A stretch of DNA of 64,000 bases from Diorhabda sublineata. Its lineage: Eukaryota > Arthropoda > Insecta > Coleoptera > Chrysomelidae. Below are positions 45,801 through 58,150 of this stretch, one piece after another (position 1 is the stretch's first letter; every line of letters starts with the position of its first letter). The stretch spans positions 945,805 through 1,009,804 of the forward strand of contig NC_079484.1 in the NCBI RefSeq assembly GCF_026230105.1, written 5' to 3'. The translations under genes were made by a program, and so were the position numbers. The notes below the pieces were generated by a model. The model was not told the DNA's origin, ran no database searches, and saw only the letters and a list, made by a program, of their open reading frames with translations.

Positions 45801-48540
45801 CGGCGAAAATAAGTAAAAAATGTCAGAATTTAATGGATCAATCGAGGAATTTGACGAATCTCTAACTACGAACTTTTGGGACGACCCACGTAAACCTGTG
45901 TGACAATTTATTTTTCCTTGGACTTCCTCGTCATTCAACGAATGTTCAATTAATAAAAAACGGCGAAAATAAGTAAAAAATGTCAGAATTTGATGGCTAT
46001 TTCGAGGAATTTGACGAATCTCTAACTACGAACTATTGGGACGACCCACGTAAACCTGTGTGATGATTTATTTTTCCTTGGACTTCCTCGTCATTCAACG
46101 AATGTTAAATTAATAAAAAACGGTGAAAATAAGTATAAAATGTCAGAATTTAATGGATCAATCGAGGAATTTGACGAATCTCTAACTACGAACTTTTGGG
46201 ACGACCCACGTAAACCTGTGTGACAATTTATTTTTCCTTGGACTTCCTCGTCATTCAACGAATGTTCAATTAATAAAAAACGGTGAAAATAAGTATAAAA
46301 TGTCAGAATTTAATGGATCAATCGAGGAATTTGACGAATCTCTAACTACGAACTTTTGGGACGACCCACGTAAACCTGTGTGACAATTTATTTTTCCTTG
46401 GACTTCCTCGTCATTCAACGAATGTTCAATTAATAAAAAACGGTGAAAATAAGTATAAAATGTCAGAATTTAATGGATCAATCGAGGAATTTGACGAATC
46501 TCTAACTACGAACTTTTGGGACGACCCACGTAAACCTGTGTGACAATTTATTTTTCCTTGGACTTCCTCGTCATTCAACGAATGTTCAATTAATAAAAAA
46601 CGGCGAAAATAAGTAAAAAATGTCAGAATTTGATGGCTATTTCGAGGAATTTGACGAATCTCTAACTACGAACTATTGGGACGACCCACGTAAACCTGTG
46701 TGATGATTTATTTTTCCTTGGACTTCCTCGTCATTCAACGAATGTTAAATTATTAAAAAACGGCGAAAATAAGTATAAAATGTCAGAATTTGATGGCTGT
46801 TTCGAGGAATTTGTCGATTCTCAAACTACGAACTTTTGCGACAACCCACGTAAGCCTGTGTGATGATTTATTTTTCCATAGACTTCCTCGTCATTCAACG
46901 AATGTTCAATTAATAAAAAACGGTGAAAATAAGTAAAAAATGTCAGAATTTGATGGCTGTTTCGAGGAATTTGTCGATTCTCAAACTACGAACTTTTGGG
47001 ACGACCCACGTAATCCTGTGTGACAATTTATTTTTCCGTAGACTTCCTCGTCAATCAACGAATGTTCAATTAATAAGAAACGGCGAAAATAAGTAAAAAA
47101 TGTCAGAATTTGATGGCTGTTTCGAGGAATTTGTCGATTCTCAAACTACGAACTTTTGGGACGACCCACGTAAACCTGTGTGACAATTTATTTTTCCGTA
47201 GACTTCCTCGTCAATCAACGAATGTTAAATTATTAAAAAACGGCGAAAATAAGTATAAAATGTCAGAATTTGATGGCTGTTTCGAGGAATTTGTCGATTC
47301 TCAAACTACGAACTTTTGCGACAACCCACGTAAGCCTGTGTGATGATTTATTTTTCCATAGACTTCCTCGTCATTCAACGAATGTTCAATTAATAAAAAA
47401 CGGTGAAAATAAGTAAAAAATGTCAGAATTTGATGGCTGTTTCGAGGAATTTGTCGATTCTCAAACTACGAACTTTTGGGACGACCCACGTAAACCTGTG
47501 TGACAATTTATTTTTCCTTGGACTTCCTCGTCATTCAACGAATGTTCAATTAATAAAAAACGGCGAAAATAAGTAAAAAATGTCAGAATTTGATGGCTAT
47601 TTCGAGGAATTTGACGAATCTCTAACTACGAACTATTGGGACGACCCACGTAAACCTGTGTGATGATTTATTTTTCCTTGGACTTCCTCGTCATTCAACG
47701 AATGTTAAATTATTAAAAAACGGCGAAAATAAGTATAAAATGTCAGAATTTGATGGCTGTTTCGAGGAATTTGTCGATTCTCAAACTACGAACTTTTGCG
47801 ACAACCCACGTAAGCCTGTGTGATGATTTATTTTTCCATAGACTTCCTCGTCATTCAACGAATGTTCAATTAATAAAAAACGGTGAAAATAAGTAAAAAA
47901 TGTCAGAATTTGATGGCTGTTTCGAGGAATTTGTCGATTCTCAAACTACGAACTTTTGGGACGACCCACGTAATCCTGTGTGACAATTTATTTTTCCGTA
48001 GACTTCCTCGTCAATCAACGAATGTTCAATTAATAAGAAACGGCGAAAATAAGTAAAAAATGTCAGAATTTGATGGCTGTTTCGAGGAATTTGTCGATTC
48101 TCAAACTACGAACTTTTGGGACGACCCACGTAAACCTGTGTGATGATTTATTTTTCCGTAGACTTCCTCGTCAATCAACGAATGTTCAATTAATAAGAAA
48201 CGGCGAAAATAAGTAAAAAATGTCAGAATTTGATGGCTGTTTCGAGGAATTTGTCGATTCTCAAACTACGAACTTTTGGGACGACCCACGTAAACCTGTG
48301 TGATGATTTATTTTTCCGTAGACTTCCTCGTCAATCAACGAATGTTCAATTAATAAGAAACGGCGAAAATAAGTAAAAAATGTCAGAATTTGATGGCTGT
48401 TTCGAGGAATTTGTCGATTCTCAAACTACGAACTTTTGGGACGACCCACGTAAACCTGTGTGATGATTTATTTTTCCTTGGACCTCCTCGTCATTCAACG
48501 AATGTTTAATAAAAGCAAAACGGTGCAAATAAGTATAAAA
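42781..48540 (+). repeat. 160-bp satellite from mariner 3' end, 36 copies
   Basis: TGTCAGAATTT falls at 42941, 43101, 43261 and so on to 48381, each step exactly 160 bp; with the seed at 42781 this gives 36 monomers and no indel. Each monomer holds the transposase C-terminal tail (SEFDGCFEEFDESLTTNFWD then DPRKPV, stop) and about 80 bp of the following 3' sequence (TCGTCATTCAACGAATG, TTAATAAAAAACGG). Four monomer classes are visible: GGCTAT...GACGAATC...CTATTGGG; GGATCAATCGAGG; GACTGT...GTCGATTC...ATGAAC; and GGCTGT...TCAAACTACG. Blocks repeat: 44221-44860 versus 44861-45500 (four monomers) and TGCGACAACCC at 480-bp steps (46836, 47316, 47796). Confidence 0.96.
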
Positions 48541-49236
48541 TGTGCTCTCGATTTACATAAATCTTTTTAATGAACATCCATAATAGAAAAAAGTTGCAAT
48601 CCATAGTTGTGTGAACGGAAACAACAATTTTGAATAATGAGACTGATTATATAAATCATTGGGCATCGAGGAAGAGACGCATTAATTAATTATTACGAAA
48701 ACAATGAGAATGTAACGTTGATTATAAAATCGGTCTTCCCATTGAAAATATATAAATATTAGCGATAAAAACCGCCGCAATTACCGTCCGAACTCGAAAA
48801 GAAAGGTCATTAACATTTTTTTTTCTCGTAATTAACTTTTCTACAAACAATAACGAATTAAATACACGATGGATTGAAAATCCGAAACGTTGTAACGAAA
48901 TTGATGATGAGAATTAACTGGAAATAACTTGATCTGAATATATTAGAGATGGGAACAACAGTTTTGACATATGACGTACGGTTAATTCGTTTCCGGCAGA
49001 TCGGAGACAGGACCGGCTTCAAAGTCTGTATCAGTGGAGGAATTTTCACGAAACGATTAAAATTTTCGATAATTGAATTATGTATTGGGAAAAATCATTT
49101 TTTTCTTTAACATCGCTCGATAAATCTGGTGATTAAATAAAAAAAACGTTTAAATTGATGATTGTTGGTGGTGTTTTGTTTTATATTTTATGTTATTTTT
49201 TATCGACGAGAATTTCAACGTAGTTTGTGTTGTATT
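48541..49236. other. Single-copy spacer between two satellite arrays
   Basis: About 700 bp without recognised gene. The minus-strand frame at 48858-49049 is short, with no similarity I can name. The 160-bp array ends abruptly at 48540 after a decayed last monomer. Confidence 0.45.
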
Positions 49237-49430
49237 TACGAGGGTTGTCTAAAAAAAGCATCGCATTCGGGTATAAAAACTGTTTATTTCATTTTTTTAC
49301 CTAATTTCTACCCTTCTAAACGAAATTTTCTGGATTTTTAAGTTAGGACACGCGAAAAAATCACTAGGAGAGAAATCTGGTGAAATATTCGTTCCATATG
49401 CAGTAAAATCGTGATTTTTCGTTATAGGGG
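49237..49430 (-). mobile_element. Mariner 3' end, seed of the 192-bp array
   Basis: Starts with a mariner-like terminal motif TACGAGGGTTGTCTAAAAAA at 49237, followed by non-repeated ATCGCATTCGGGTATAAAAA, then a first divergent monomer (GAAATTTTCTGG instead of GACATTTTCTGT, and AGGAGAGAAATC instead of AGGAGTGAAATC). It also lacks the 30 or so bases around TTCTCTGTTGAGTCG that later monomers have. On the minus strand it encodes SPDFSPSDFF. The array therefore appears to have grown from within a single mariner copy whose end is still present here. Confidence 0.65.
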
Positions 49431-52400
49431 TGGTTTATTTTATATTTTTGTCTAATTTCTACCCTTCTAAACGACATTTTCTGTATTTTCTTCTCTGTTG
49501 AGTCGTTTTTTAAAGAAAAAAACAAATTTTTAGGTTAGGACACGCGAAAAAATCACTAGGAGTGAAATCTGGTGAAATATTCGTTCCAAATGCAGTAAAA
49601 TCGTGATTTTTCGTTATAGGGGTGGTTTATTTTATATTTTTGTCTAATTTCTACCCTTCTAAACGACATTTTCTGTATTTTCTTCTCTGTTGAGTCGTTT
49701 TTTAAAGAAAAAAACAAATTTTTAGGTTAGGACACGCGAAAAAATCACTAGGAGTGAAATCTGGTGAAATATTCGTTCCAAATGCAGTAAAATCGTGATT
49801 TTTCGTTATAGGGGTGGTTTAAATCATATTTTTGTCTAATTTCTACCCTTCTAAACGACATTTTCTGTATTTTCTTCTCTGTTGAGTCGTTTTTTAAAGA
49901 AAAAAACAAATTTTTAGGTTAGGACACGCCAAAAAAATCACTAGGAGTGAAATCTGGTGAAATATTCGTTCCAAATGCAGTAAAATCGTGATTTTTCGTT
50001 ATAGGGGTGGTTTAAATCATATTTTTGTCTAATTTCTACCCTTCTAAACTACATTTTCTGTATTTTCTTCTCTGTTGAGTCGTTTTTTAAAGAAAAAAAC
50101 AAATTTTTAGGTTAGGACACGCGAAAAAATCACTAGGAGTGAAATCTGGTGAAATATTCGTTCAAAATGCAGTAAAATCGTGATTTTTCGTTATAGGGGT
50201 GGTTTAAATCATATTTTTGTCTAATTTCTACCCTTCTAAACGACATTTTCTGTATTTTCTTCTCTGTTGAGTCGTTTTTTAAAGAAAAAAACAAATTTTT
50301 AGGTTAGGACGCGCGAAAAAATCACTAGGAGTGAAATCTGGTGAAATATTCGTTCCAAATGCAGTAAAATCGTGATTTTTCGTTATAGGGGTGGTTTAAA
50401 TCATATTTTTGTCTAATTTCTACCCTTCTAAACGACATTTTCTGTATTTTCTTCTCTGTTGAGTCGTTTTTTAAAGAAAAAAACAAATTTTTAGGTTAGG
50501 ACACGCCAAAAAAATCACTAGGAGTGAAATCTGGTGAAATATTCGTTCCAAATGCAGTAAAATCGTGATTTTTCGTTATAGGGGTGGTTTATTTCATATT
50601 TTTGTCTAATTTCTACCCTTCTTAACGACATTTTCTGTATTTTCTTCTCTGTTGAGTCGTTTTTTAAAGAAAAAAACAAATTTTTAGGTTAGGACACGCG
50701 AAAAAATCACTAGGAGTGAAATCTGGTGAAATAATCGTTCAAAATGCAGTAAAATCGTGATTTTTCGTTATAGGGGTGGTTTATTTTATATTTTTGTCTA
50801 ATTTCTACCCTTCTAAACGACATTTTCTGTATTTTCTTCTCTGTTGAGTCGTTTTTTAAAGAAAAAAACAAATTTTTAGGTTAGGACACGCGAAAAAATC
50901 ACTAGGAGTGAAATCTGGTGAAATATTCGTTCCAAATGCAGTAAAATCGTGATTTTTCGTTATAGGGGTGGTTTAAATCATATTTTTGTCTAATTTCTAC
51001 CCTTCTAAACGACATTTTCTGTATTTTCTTCTCTGTTGAGTCGTTTTTTAAAGAAAAAAACAAATTTTTAGGTTAGGACACGCGAAAAAATCACTAGGAG
51101 TGAAATCTGGTGAAATATTCGTTCAAAATGCAGTAAAATCGTGATTTTTCGTTATAGGGGTGGTTTAAATCATATTTTTGTCTAATTTCTACCCTTCTAA
51201 ACGACATTTTCTGTATTTTCTTCTCTGTTGAGTCGTTTTTTAAAGAAAAAAACAAATTTTTAGGTTAGGACGCGCGAAAAAATCACTAGGAGTGAAATCT
51301 GGTGAAATATTCGTTCCAAATGCAGTAAAATCGTGATTTTTCGTTATAGGGGTGGTTTAAATCATATTTTTGTCTAATTTCTACCCTTCTAAACGACATT
51401 TTCTGTATTTTCTTCTCTGTTGAGTCGTTTTTTAAAGAAAAAAACAAATTTTTAGGTTAGGACACGCCAAAAAAATCACTAGGAGTGAAATCTGGTGAAA
51501 TATTCGTTCCAAATGCAGTAAAATCGTGATTTTTCGTTATAGGGGTGGTTTAAATCATATTTTTGTCTAATTTCTACCCTTCTAAACTACATTTTCTGTA
51601 TTTTCTTCTCTGTTGAGTCGTTTTTTAAAGAAAAAAACAAATTTTTAGGTTAGGACACGCGAAAAAATCACTAGGAGTGAAATCTGGTGAAATATTCGTT
51701 CAAAATGCAGTAAAATCGTGATTTTTCGTTATAGGGGTGGTTTAAATCATATTTTTGTCTAATTTCTACCCTTCTAAACGACATTTTCTGTATTTTCTTC
51801 TCTGTTGAGTCGTTTTTTAAAGAAAAAAACAAATTTTTAGGTTAGGACGCGCGAAAAAATCACTAGGAGTGAAATCTGGTGAAATATTCGTTCCAAATGC
51901 AGTAAAATCGTGATTTTTCGTTATAGGGGTGGTTTAAATCATATTTTTGTCTAATTTCTACCCTTCTAAACGACATTTTCTGTATTTTCTTCTCTGTTGA
52001 GTCGTTTTTTAAAGAAAAAAACAAATTTTTAGGTTAGGACACGCCAAAAAAATCACTAGGAGTGAAATCTGGTGAAATATTCGTTCCAAATGCAGTAAAA
52101 TCGTGATTTTTCGTTATAGGGGTGGTTTAAATCATATTTTTGTCTAATTTCTACCCTTCTAAACTACATTTTCTGTATTTTCTTCTCTGTTGAGTCGTTT
52201 TTTAAAGAAAAAAACAAATTTTTAGGTTAGGACACGCGAAAAAATCACTAGGAGTGAAATCTGGTGAAATATTCGTTCAAAATGCAGTAAAATCGTGATT
52301 TTTCGTTATAGGGGTGGTTTAAATCATATTTTTGTCTAATTTCTACCCTTCTAAACGACATTTTCTGTATTTTCTTCTCTGTTGAGTCGTTTTTTAAAGA

Positions 52401-55365
52401 AAAAAACAAATTTTTAGGTTAGGACGCGCGAAAAAATCACTAGGAGTGAAATCTGGTGAAATATTCGTTCCAAATGCAGTAAAATCGTGATTTTTCGTTA
52501 TAGGGGTGGTTTAAATCATATTTTTGTCTAATTTCTACCCTTCTAAACGACATTTTCTGTATTTTCTTCTCTGTTGAGTCGTTTTTTAAAGAAAAAAACA
52601 AATTTTTAGGTTAGGACACGCCAAAAAAATCACTAGGAGTGAAATCTGGTGAAATATTCGTTCCAAATGCAGTAAAATCGTGATTTTTCGTTATAGGGGT
52701 GGTTTATTTCATATTTTTGTCTAATTTCTACCCTTCTTAACGACATTTTCTGTATTTTCTTCTCTGTTGAGTCGTTTTTTAAAGAAAAAAACAAATTTTT
52801 AGGTTAGGACACGCGAAAAAATCACTAGGAGTGAAATCTGGTGAAATATTCGTTCAAAATGCAGTAAAATCGTGATTTTTCGTTATAGGGGTGGTTTATT
52901 TTATATTTTTGTCTAATTTCTACCCTTCTAAACGACATTTTCTGTATTTTCTTCTCTGTTGAGTCGTTTTTTAAAGAAAAAAACAAATTTTTAGGTTAGG
53001 ACACGCGAAAAAATCACTAGGAGTGAAATCTGGTGAAATATTCGTTCAAAATGCAGTAAAATCGTGATTTTTCGTTATAGGGGTGGTTTAAATCATATTT
53101 TTGTCTAATTTCTACCCTTCTAAACGACATTTTCTGTATTTTCTTCTCTGTTGAGTCGTTTTTTAAAGAAAAAAACAAATTTTTAGGTTAGGACACGCCA
53201 AAAAAATCACTAGGAGTGAAATCTGGTGAAATATTCGTTCCAAATGCAGTAAAATCGTGATTTTTCGTTATAGGGGTGGTTTATTTCATATTTTTGTCTA
53301 ATTTCTACCCTTCTTAACGACATTTTCTGTATTTTCTTCTCTGTTGAGTCGTTTTTTAAAGAAAAAAACAAATTTTTAGGTTAGGACACGCGAAAAAATC
53401 ACTAGGAGTGAAATCTGGTGAAATAATCGTTCAAAATGCAGTAAAATCGTGATTTTTCGTTATAGGGGTGGTTTAAATCATATTTTTGTCTAATTTCTAC
53501 CCTTCCAAACTACATTTTCTGTATTTTCTTCTCTGTTGAGTCGTTTTTTTAAGAGAAAAACAAATTTTTAGGTTAGGACGCGCCAAAAAAATCACTAGGA
53601 GTGAAATCTGGTGAAATATTCGTTCCAAATGCAGTAAAATCGTGATTTTTCGTAATAGGGGTGGTTTAAATAATATTTTTGTCTAATTTCTACCCTTCTA
53701 AACGACATTTTCTGTATTTTCTTCTCTGTTGAGTCGTTTTTTAAAGAAAAAAACAAATTTTTAGGTTAGGACACGCGAAAAAATCACTAGGAGTGAAATC
53801 TGGTGAAATAATCGTTCAAAATGCAGTAAAATCGTGATTTTTCGTAATAGGGGTGGTTTAAATAATATTTTTGTCTAATTTCTACCCTACTACCCTTCTA
53901 AACGACATTTTCTGTATTTTCTTCTCTGTTGAGTCGTTTTTTAAAGAAAAAAACAAATTTTTAGGTTAGGACGCGCCAAAAAAATCACTAGGAGTGAAAT
54001 CTGGTGAAATATTCGTTCCAAATGCAGTAAAATCGTGATTTTTCGTAATAGGGGTGGTTTAAATAATATTTTTGTCTAATTTCTACCCTTCTAAACGACA
54101 TTTTCTGTATTTTCTTCTCTGTTGAGTCGTTTTTTAAAGAAAAAAACAAATTTTTAGGTTAGGACACGCGAAAAAATCACTAGGAGTGAAATCTGGTGAA
54201 ATAATCGTTCAAAATGCAGTAAAATCGTGATTTTTCGTAATAGGGGTGGTTTAAATAATATTTTTGTCTAATTTCTACCCTTCTAAACGACATTTTCTGT
54301 ATTTTCTTCTCTGTTGAGTCGTTTTTTAAAGAAAAAAACAAATTTTTAGGTTAGGACGCGCCAAAAAAATCACTAGGAGTGAAATCTGGTGAAATATTCG
54401 TTCCAAATGCAGTAAAATCGTGATTTTTCGTTATAGGGGTGGTTTATTTCATATTTTTGTCTAATTTCTACCCTTCTTAACGACATTTTCTGTATTTTCT
54501 TCTCTGTTGAGTCGTTTTTTAAAGAAAAAAACAAATTTTTAGGTTAGGACACGCGAAAAAATCACTAGGAGTGAAATCTGGTGAAATAATCGTTCAAAAT
54601 GCAGTAAAATCGTGATTTTTCGTTATAGGGGTGGTTTAAATCATATTTTTGTCTAATTTCTACCCTTCTAAACGACATTTTCTGTATTTTCTTCTCTGTT
54701 GAGTCGTTTTTTAAGGAAAAAAACAAATTTTTAGGTTAGGACACGCGAAAAAATCACTAGGAGTGAAATCTGGTGAAATATTCGTTCCAAATGCAGTAAA
54801 ATCGTGATTTTTCGTTATAGGGGTGGTTTAAATCATATTTTTGTCTAATTTCTACCCTTCTAAACGACATTTTCTGTATTTTCTTCTCTGTTGAGTCGTT
54901 TTTTAAAGAAAAAAACAAATTTTTAGGTTAGGACACGCGAAAAAATCACTAGGAGTGAAATCTGGTGAAATAATCGTTCAAAATGCAGTAAAATCGTGAT
55001 TTTTCGTTATAGGGGTGGTTTAAATCATATTTTTGTCTAATTTCTACCCTTCCAAACTACATTTTCTGTATTTTCTTCTCTGTTGAGTCGTTTTTTTAAG
55101 AGAAAAACAAATTTTTAGGTTAGGACGCGCCAAGAAAATCACTAGGAGTGAAATCTGGTGAAATATTCGTTCCAAATGCAGTAAAATCGTGATTTTTCGT
55201 AATAGGGGTGGTTTAAATCATATTTTTGTCTAATTTCTACCCTTCTAAACGACATTTTCTGTATTTTCTTCTCTGTTGAGTCGTTTTTTAAAGAAAAAAA
55301 CAAATTTTTAGGTTAGGACACGCGAAAAAATCACTAGGAGTGAAATCTGGTGAAATATTCGTTCA
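49310..55365 (-). repeat. 192-bp satellite carrying a mariner catalytic motif, about 31 copies
   Basis: GGGGTGGTTT recurs at 49427, 49619, 49811, 50004 and onward, a period of 192-193 bp. On the minus strand every full monomer reads NISPDFTPSDFFACPNLK, matching the mariner motif YSPDLAPSDFFLFPNLK with the third catalytic Asp (the D of PSD). Stops follow soon after, so it does not code. Variants: GACACGCG, GACGCGCG or GACACGCCAAAA; TTATTTTATA, AAATCATA or AAATAATA. The GACGCGCG class recurs about every 577 bp (three monomers) between 51.2 and 52.5 kb. One monomer at about 53885 has an extra CTACCCTA. It ends at about 55365. Confidence 0.93.
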
Positions 55366-55631
55366 AAATTTGTATTATAGGGCGTATGACTTTCAATATT
55401 TTCTTATTTTCCAATTATTTCAAATTTTTTTCGCACAACTTCGAGGAATGCTCAAGATTTTTGTCATGCTAGATGATAAATCTGGTTATTTAATAACCAG
55501 ACCTCGTATTAAGCAAATCGCGGTCGAGCATCTCTTTTGTTATTTTTAGCGTTAGAGAATTTTATCGGCGTTCACAGTGAGTGCTCCGCATTCGAATCAA
55601 GGCCATTTTATTAATCAATACCGATCAGATA
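55366..55631. other. Mariner end fragment and flank
   Basis: Contains GGTTATTTAATAACCAGACC then TCGTA at 55484-55508, the same terminal repeat as at 28336-28360 and 32519-32546; CTGGTTATT/AATAACCAG within it is a perfect palindrome. Just before it, about 55440-55480 may be transposase tail but is too short to be certain. Confidence 0.55.
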
Positions 55632-55802
55632 ATGGCGGACAATGTTGGGACAGGGACCTCCGGGGAATCGCATCCAATGACTTTCAACCACGTCGAAATT
55701 AAAAATTCAGTAGCAATAGTTGCATTTCCAAATAAAAAACATGCTTACTTACGAAATATGTTATATGTAAATCAATTATTACAGGGGGTATATCATAAAT
55801 AA
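55632..55802 (+). CDS. Hypothetical small ORF, 56 residues
   Basis: ATG at 55632 in good context (A at -3, G at +4). It encodes MADNVGTGTSGESHPMTF, then NHVEIKNSVAIVAFP and KKHAYLRNMLYVNQ, and stops at 55800-55802. Base composition at the 5' part is more balanced than in the flanks. It might instead be a first exon, since CAGGGGgtatat near the end could act as a donor, or part of an unrecognised element, because ACAGGGGG-type ends are frequent in repeats here. Family not recognised. Confidence 0.25.
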   Translation: MADNVGTGTSGESHPMTFNHVEIKNSVAIVAFPNKKHAYLRNMLYVNQLLQGVYHK

Positions 55803-55838
55803 TATTTGTTTTCGTATATTATATTACTATAACTTTAA

Positions 55839-57495
55839 CCCTGTATATTCCTAACAAATATGAAACTATGAGAATCGAATAGATACTGTCATTTAGATAT
55901 AAGTTTTCTCAATCGATTCACGTCGAAATTAAATCGATATCTCGAATAGTTTCGGAAATATCGATTTTTTTATACAAGCATGTCAAATTTTGGATTTTAT
56001 TTTGTGCTTCAAATAACTTCCATTTTAACCCTGTATATTTCTAACAAATATGAAACTATAAGAATCGATTAGATACTGTCCTTTAGATACGAGTTTTCTT
56101 AATCGATTCATGTAAAAAATAAATCGATATCTCGAATGGTTTCGGAAATATCGATTTTTTTATACAAGCATGTCAAATTTTGGATTTTATTTATGCTTCA
56201 AATAACTTCAACTTTAACCCTGTATATTTCTAACAAATATGAAACTATAAGAATCGATTAGATACTGTAATTTAGATACGAGTTTTCTTAATCGATTCAC
56301 GTCGAAAATAAATCGATATCTCGAATGGTTTCGGAAATATCGATTTTTTTATACAAGCATGTCAAATTTTGGATTTTATTTATGCTTCAAATAACTTCAA
56401 TTTTAACCCTGTATATTTCTAACAAATATGAAACTATAAGAATCGATTAGATACTGTTCTTTAGATACGAGTTTTCTTAATCGATTCATGTCAAAAATAA
56501 ATCGATATCTCGAATGGTTTCGGAAATATCGATTTTTTTATACAAGCATGTCAAATTTTGGATTTTATTTATGCTTCAAATAACTTCAATTTTAACCCTG
56601 TATATTTCTAACAAATATGAAACTATAAGAATCGATTAGATACTGTTCTTTAGATACGAGTTTTCTTAATCGATTCATGTCAAAAATAAATCGATATCTC
56701 GAATGGTTTCGGAAATATCGATTTTTTTATACAAGCATGTCAAATTTTGGATTTTATTTTGTGCTCCAAATAACTTCAAATTTAACCCTGTATATTTCTA
56801 ACAAATATGAAACTATAAGAATCGATTAGATACTGTAATTTAGATACGAGTTTTCTTAATCGATTCACGTGGAAATTAAATCGATATCGTGAATGGTTTT
56901 GGAAATATCGTTTTTTTTATACAAGCATGTCAAATTTTGGATTTTATTTTGTGCTCCAAATAACTTCAACTTTAACCCTGTATATTTCTAACAAATATGA
57001 AACTATGAGAATCGATTGGATACTGTAATTTAGATACGAGTTTTCTTAATCGATTCACGTCGAAATTAAATCGATATCGTGAATGGTTTTGGAAATATCG
57101 TTTTTTTTATACAAGCATGTCAAATTTTGGATTTTATTTTGTGCTCCAAATAACTTCAACTTTAACCCTGTATATTTCTAACAAATATGAAACTATAAGA
57201 ATCGATTAGATACTGTAATTTAGATACGAGTTTTCTTAATCGATTCACGTGGAAATTAAATCGATATCGTGAATGGTTTTGGAAATATCGTTTTTTTTAT
57301 ACAAGTATGTCAAATTTTGGATTTTATTTTGTGCTCCAAATAACTTCCACTTTAACCCTGTATATTTCTAACAAATATGAAACTATAAGAATCGATTAGA
57401 TACTGTCCTTTAGACACAAGTTTTCTCAATCGATTCAAGTCAAAAATAAATCGATATCTCGAATGGTTTCGGAATTATAGAATTTTTTATACAAG
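55839..57495. repeat. 190-bp tandem repeat, about 8.7 copies
   Basis: CCCTGTATATTTCTAACAAA recurs at 55839, 56029, 56218, 56407, 56596, 56786, 56976, 57166 and 57356 (steps of 189-190 bp). Units contain GAATCGATTAGATACTGT, TTTTCTTAATCGATTCA and TATACAAGCATGTCAAATTT. Copies 6-8 share AAATCGATATCGTGAATGG, while copies 2-5 share TCTCGAATGGTTTCGG, which shows local homogenisation. The last copy decays at about 57480 and runs into a mariner relic. Confidence 0.93.
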
Positions 57496-58150
57496 CAGTT
57501 TTCGACGAAGTCTACATACGATTTAGTTCGAAATTAGTCGATTTCGTTCATTTCATTGCGAAAAATTGTCGCTATATCGTATTGGATTACGCAAATTCAA
57601 CGATTATAATACGAATCGTGATCAAAAAATCGTTAAAACAACGAACGATTGCTGTAAAAACAAAATTGTATTCAAGATCTTATCTCCGCAGATTTATTCA
57701 TCATCCATCACCGATAGATCGATCAAATTTACTTAAAGCTATTGCTGAAGCAACAATAAACAATATCTACATCGAAATCTCGAAATTTCAGTTCGATTAA
57801 TCCGAGGAAAATCATCCAAAATCGCTACACCAATTCGGGAAGTATATAAACGGCGTTTCGCGCCGAAAAATCGTACCAAATTCACCCGGAAACAGTTGAA
57901 AAATCATTTTCATCAAATGGACTTCAACATAATCAGTATTCAGCGAAAAATTCGCGAAAATTTCACCCGAAATGTCTGAATTCGCACATCGGGAAGTTCG
58001 CTACAACATTACGAAGAAAAAACCGAAAATTTATAATCAAATATATCGACGCTCGGGTTAGAAAACACCCAAACGTCCTCCTCATAGCCCAGATTTATCC
58101 CCATGCGATTATTATCTGTTTGGTGCATCGATCTAACCGCGTTTCGAAAG
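57496..58150 (+). mobile_element. Third type of mariner-like relic
   Basis: At 58080-58133 the plus strand reads PHSPDLSPCDYYLFGASI, a mariner/Tc1-type third-Asp motif (HSPDLSPCDYxLFG) of a subfamily different from the others in the window. Upstream, an open stretch at 57791-57979 reads KIATPIREVYKRRFAPKNRT and QLKNHFHQMDFN; it may be part of the same transposase but I cannot match it to a motif. Multiple stops; dead. The 190-bp array abuts its left side. Confidence 0.6.

Noticed and set aside
47110..47343. 77-codon frame in the 160-bp array
   Set aside because: Read-through across two monomers; 160 is not a multiple of three and other monomers interrupt the frame.
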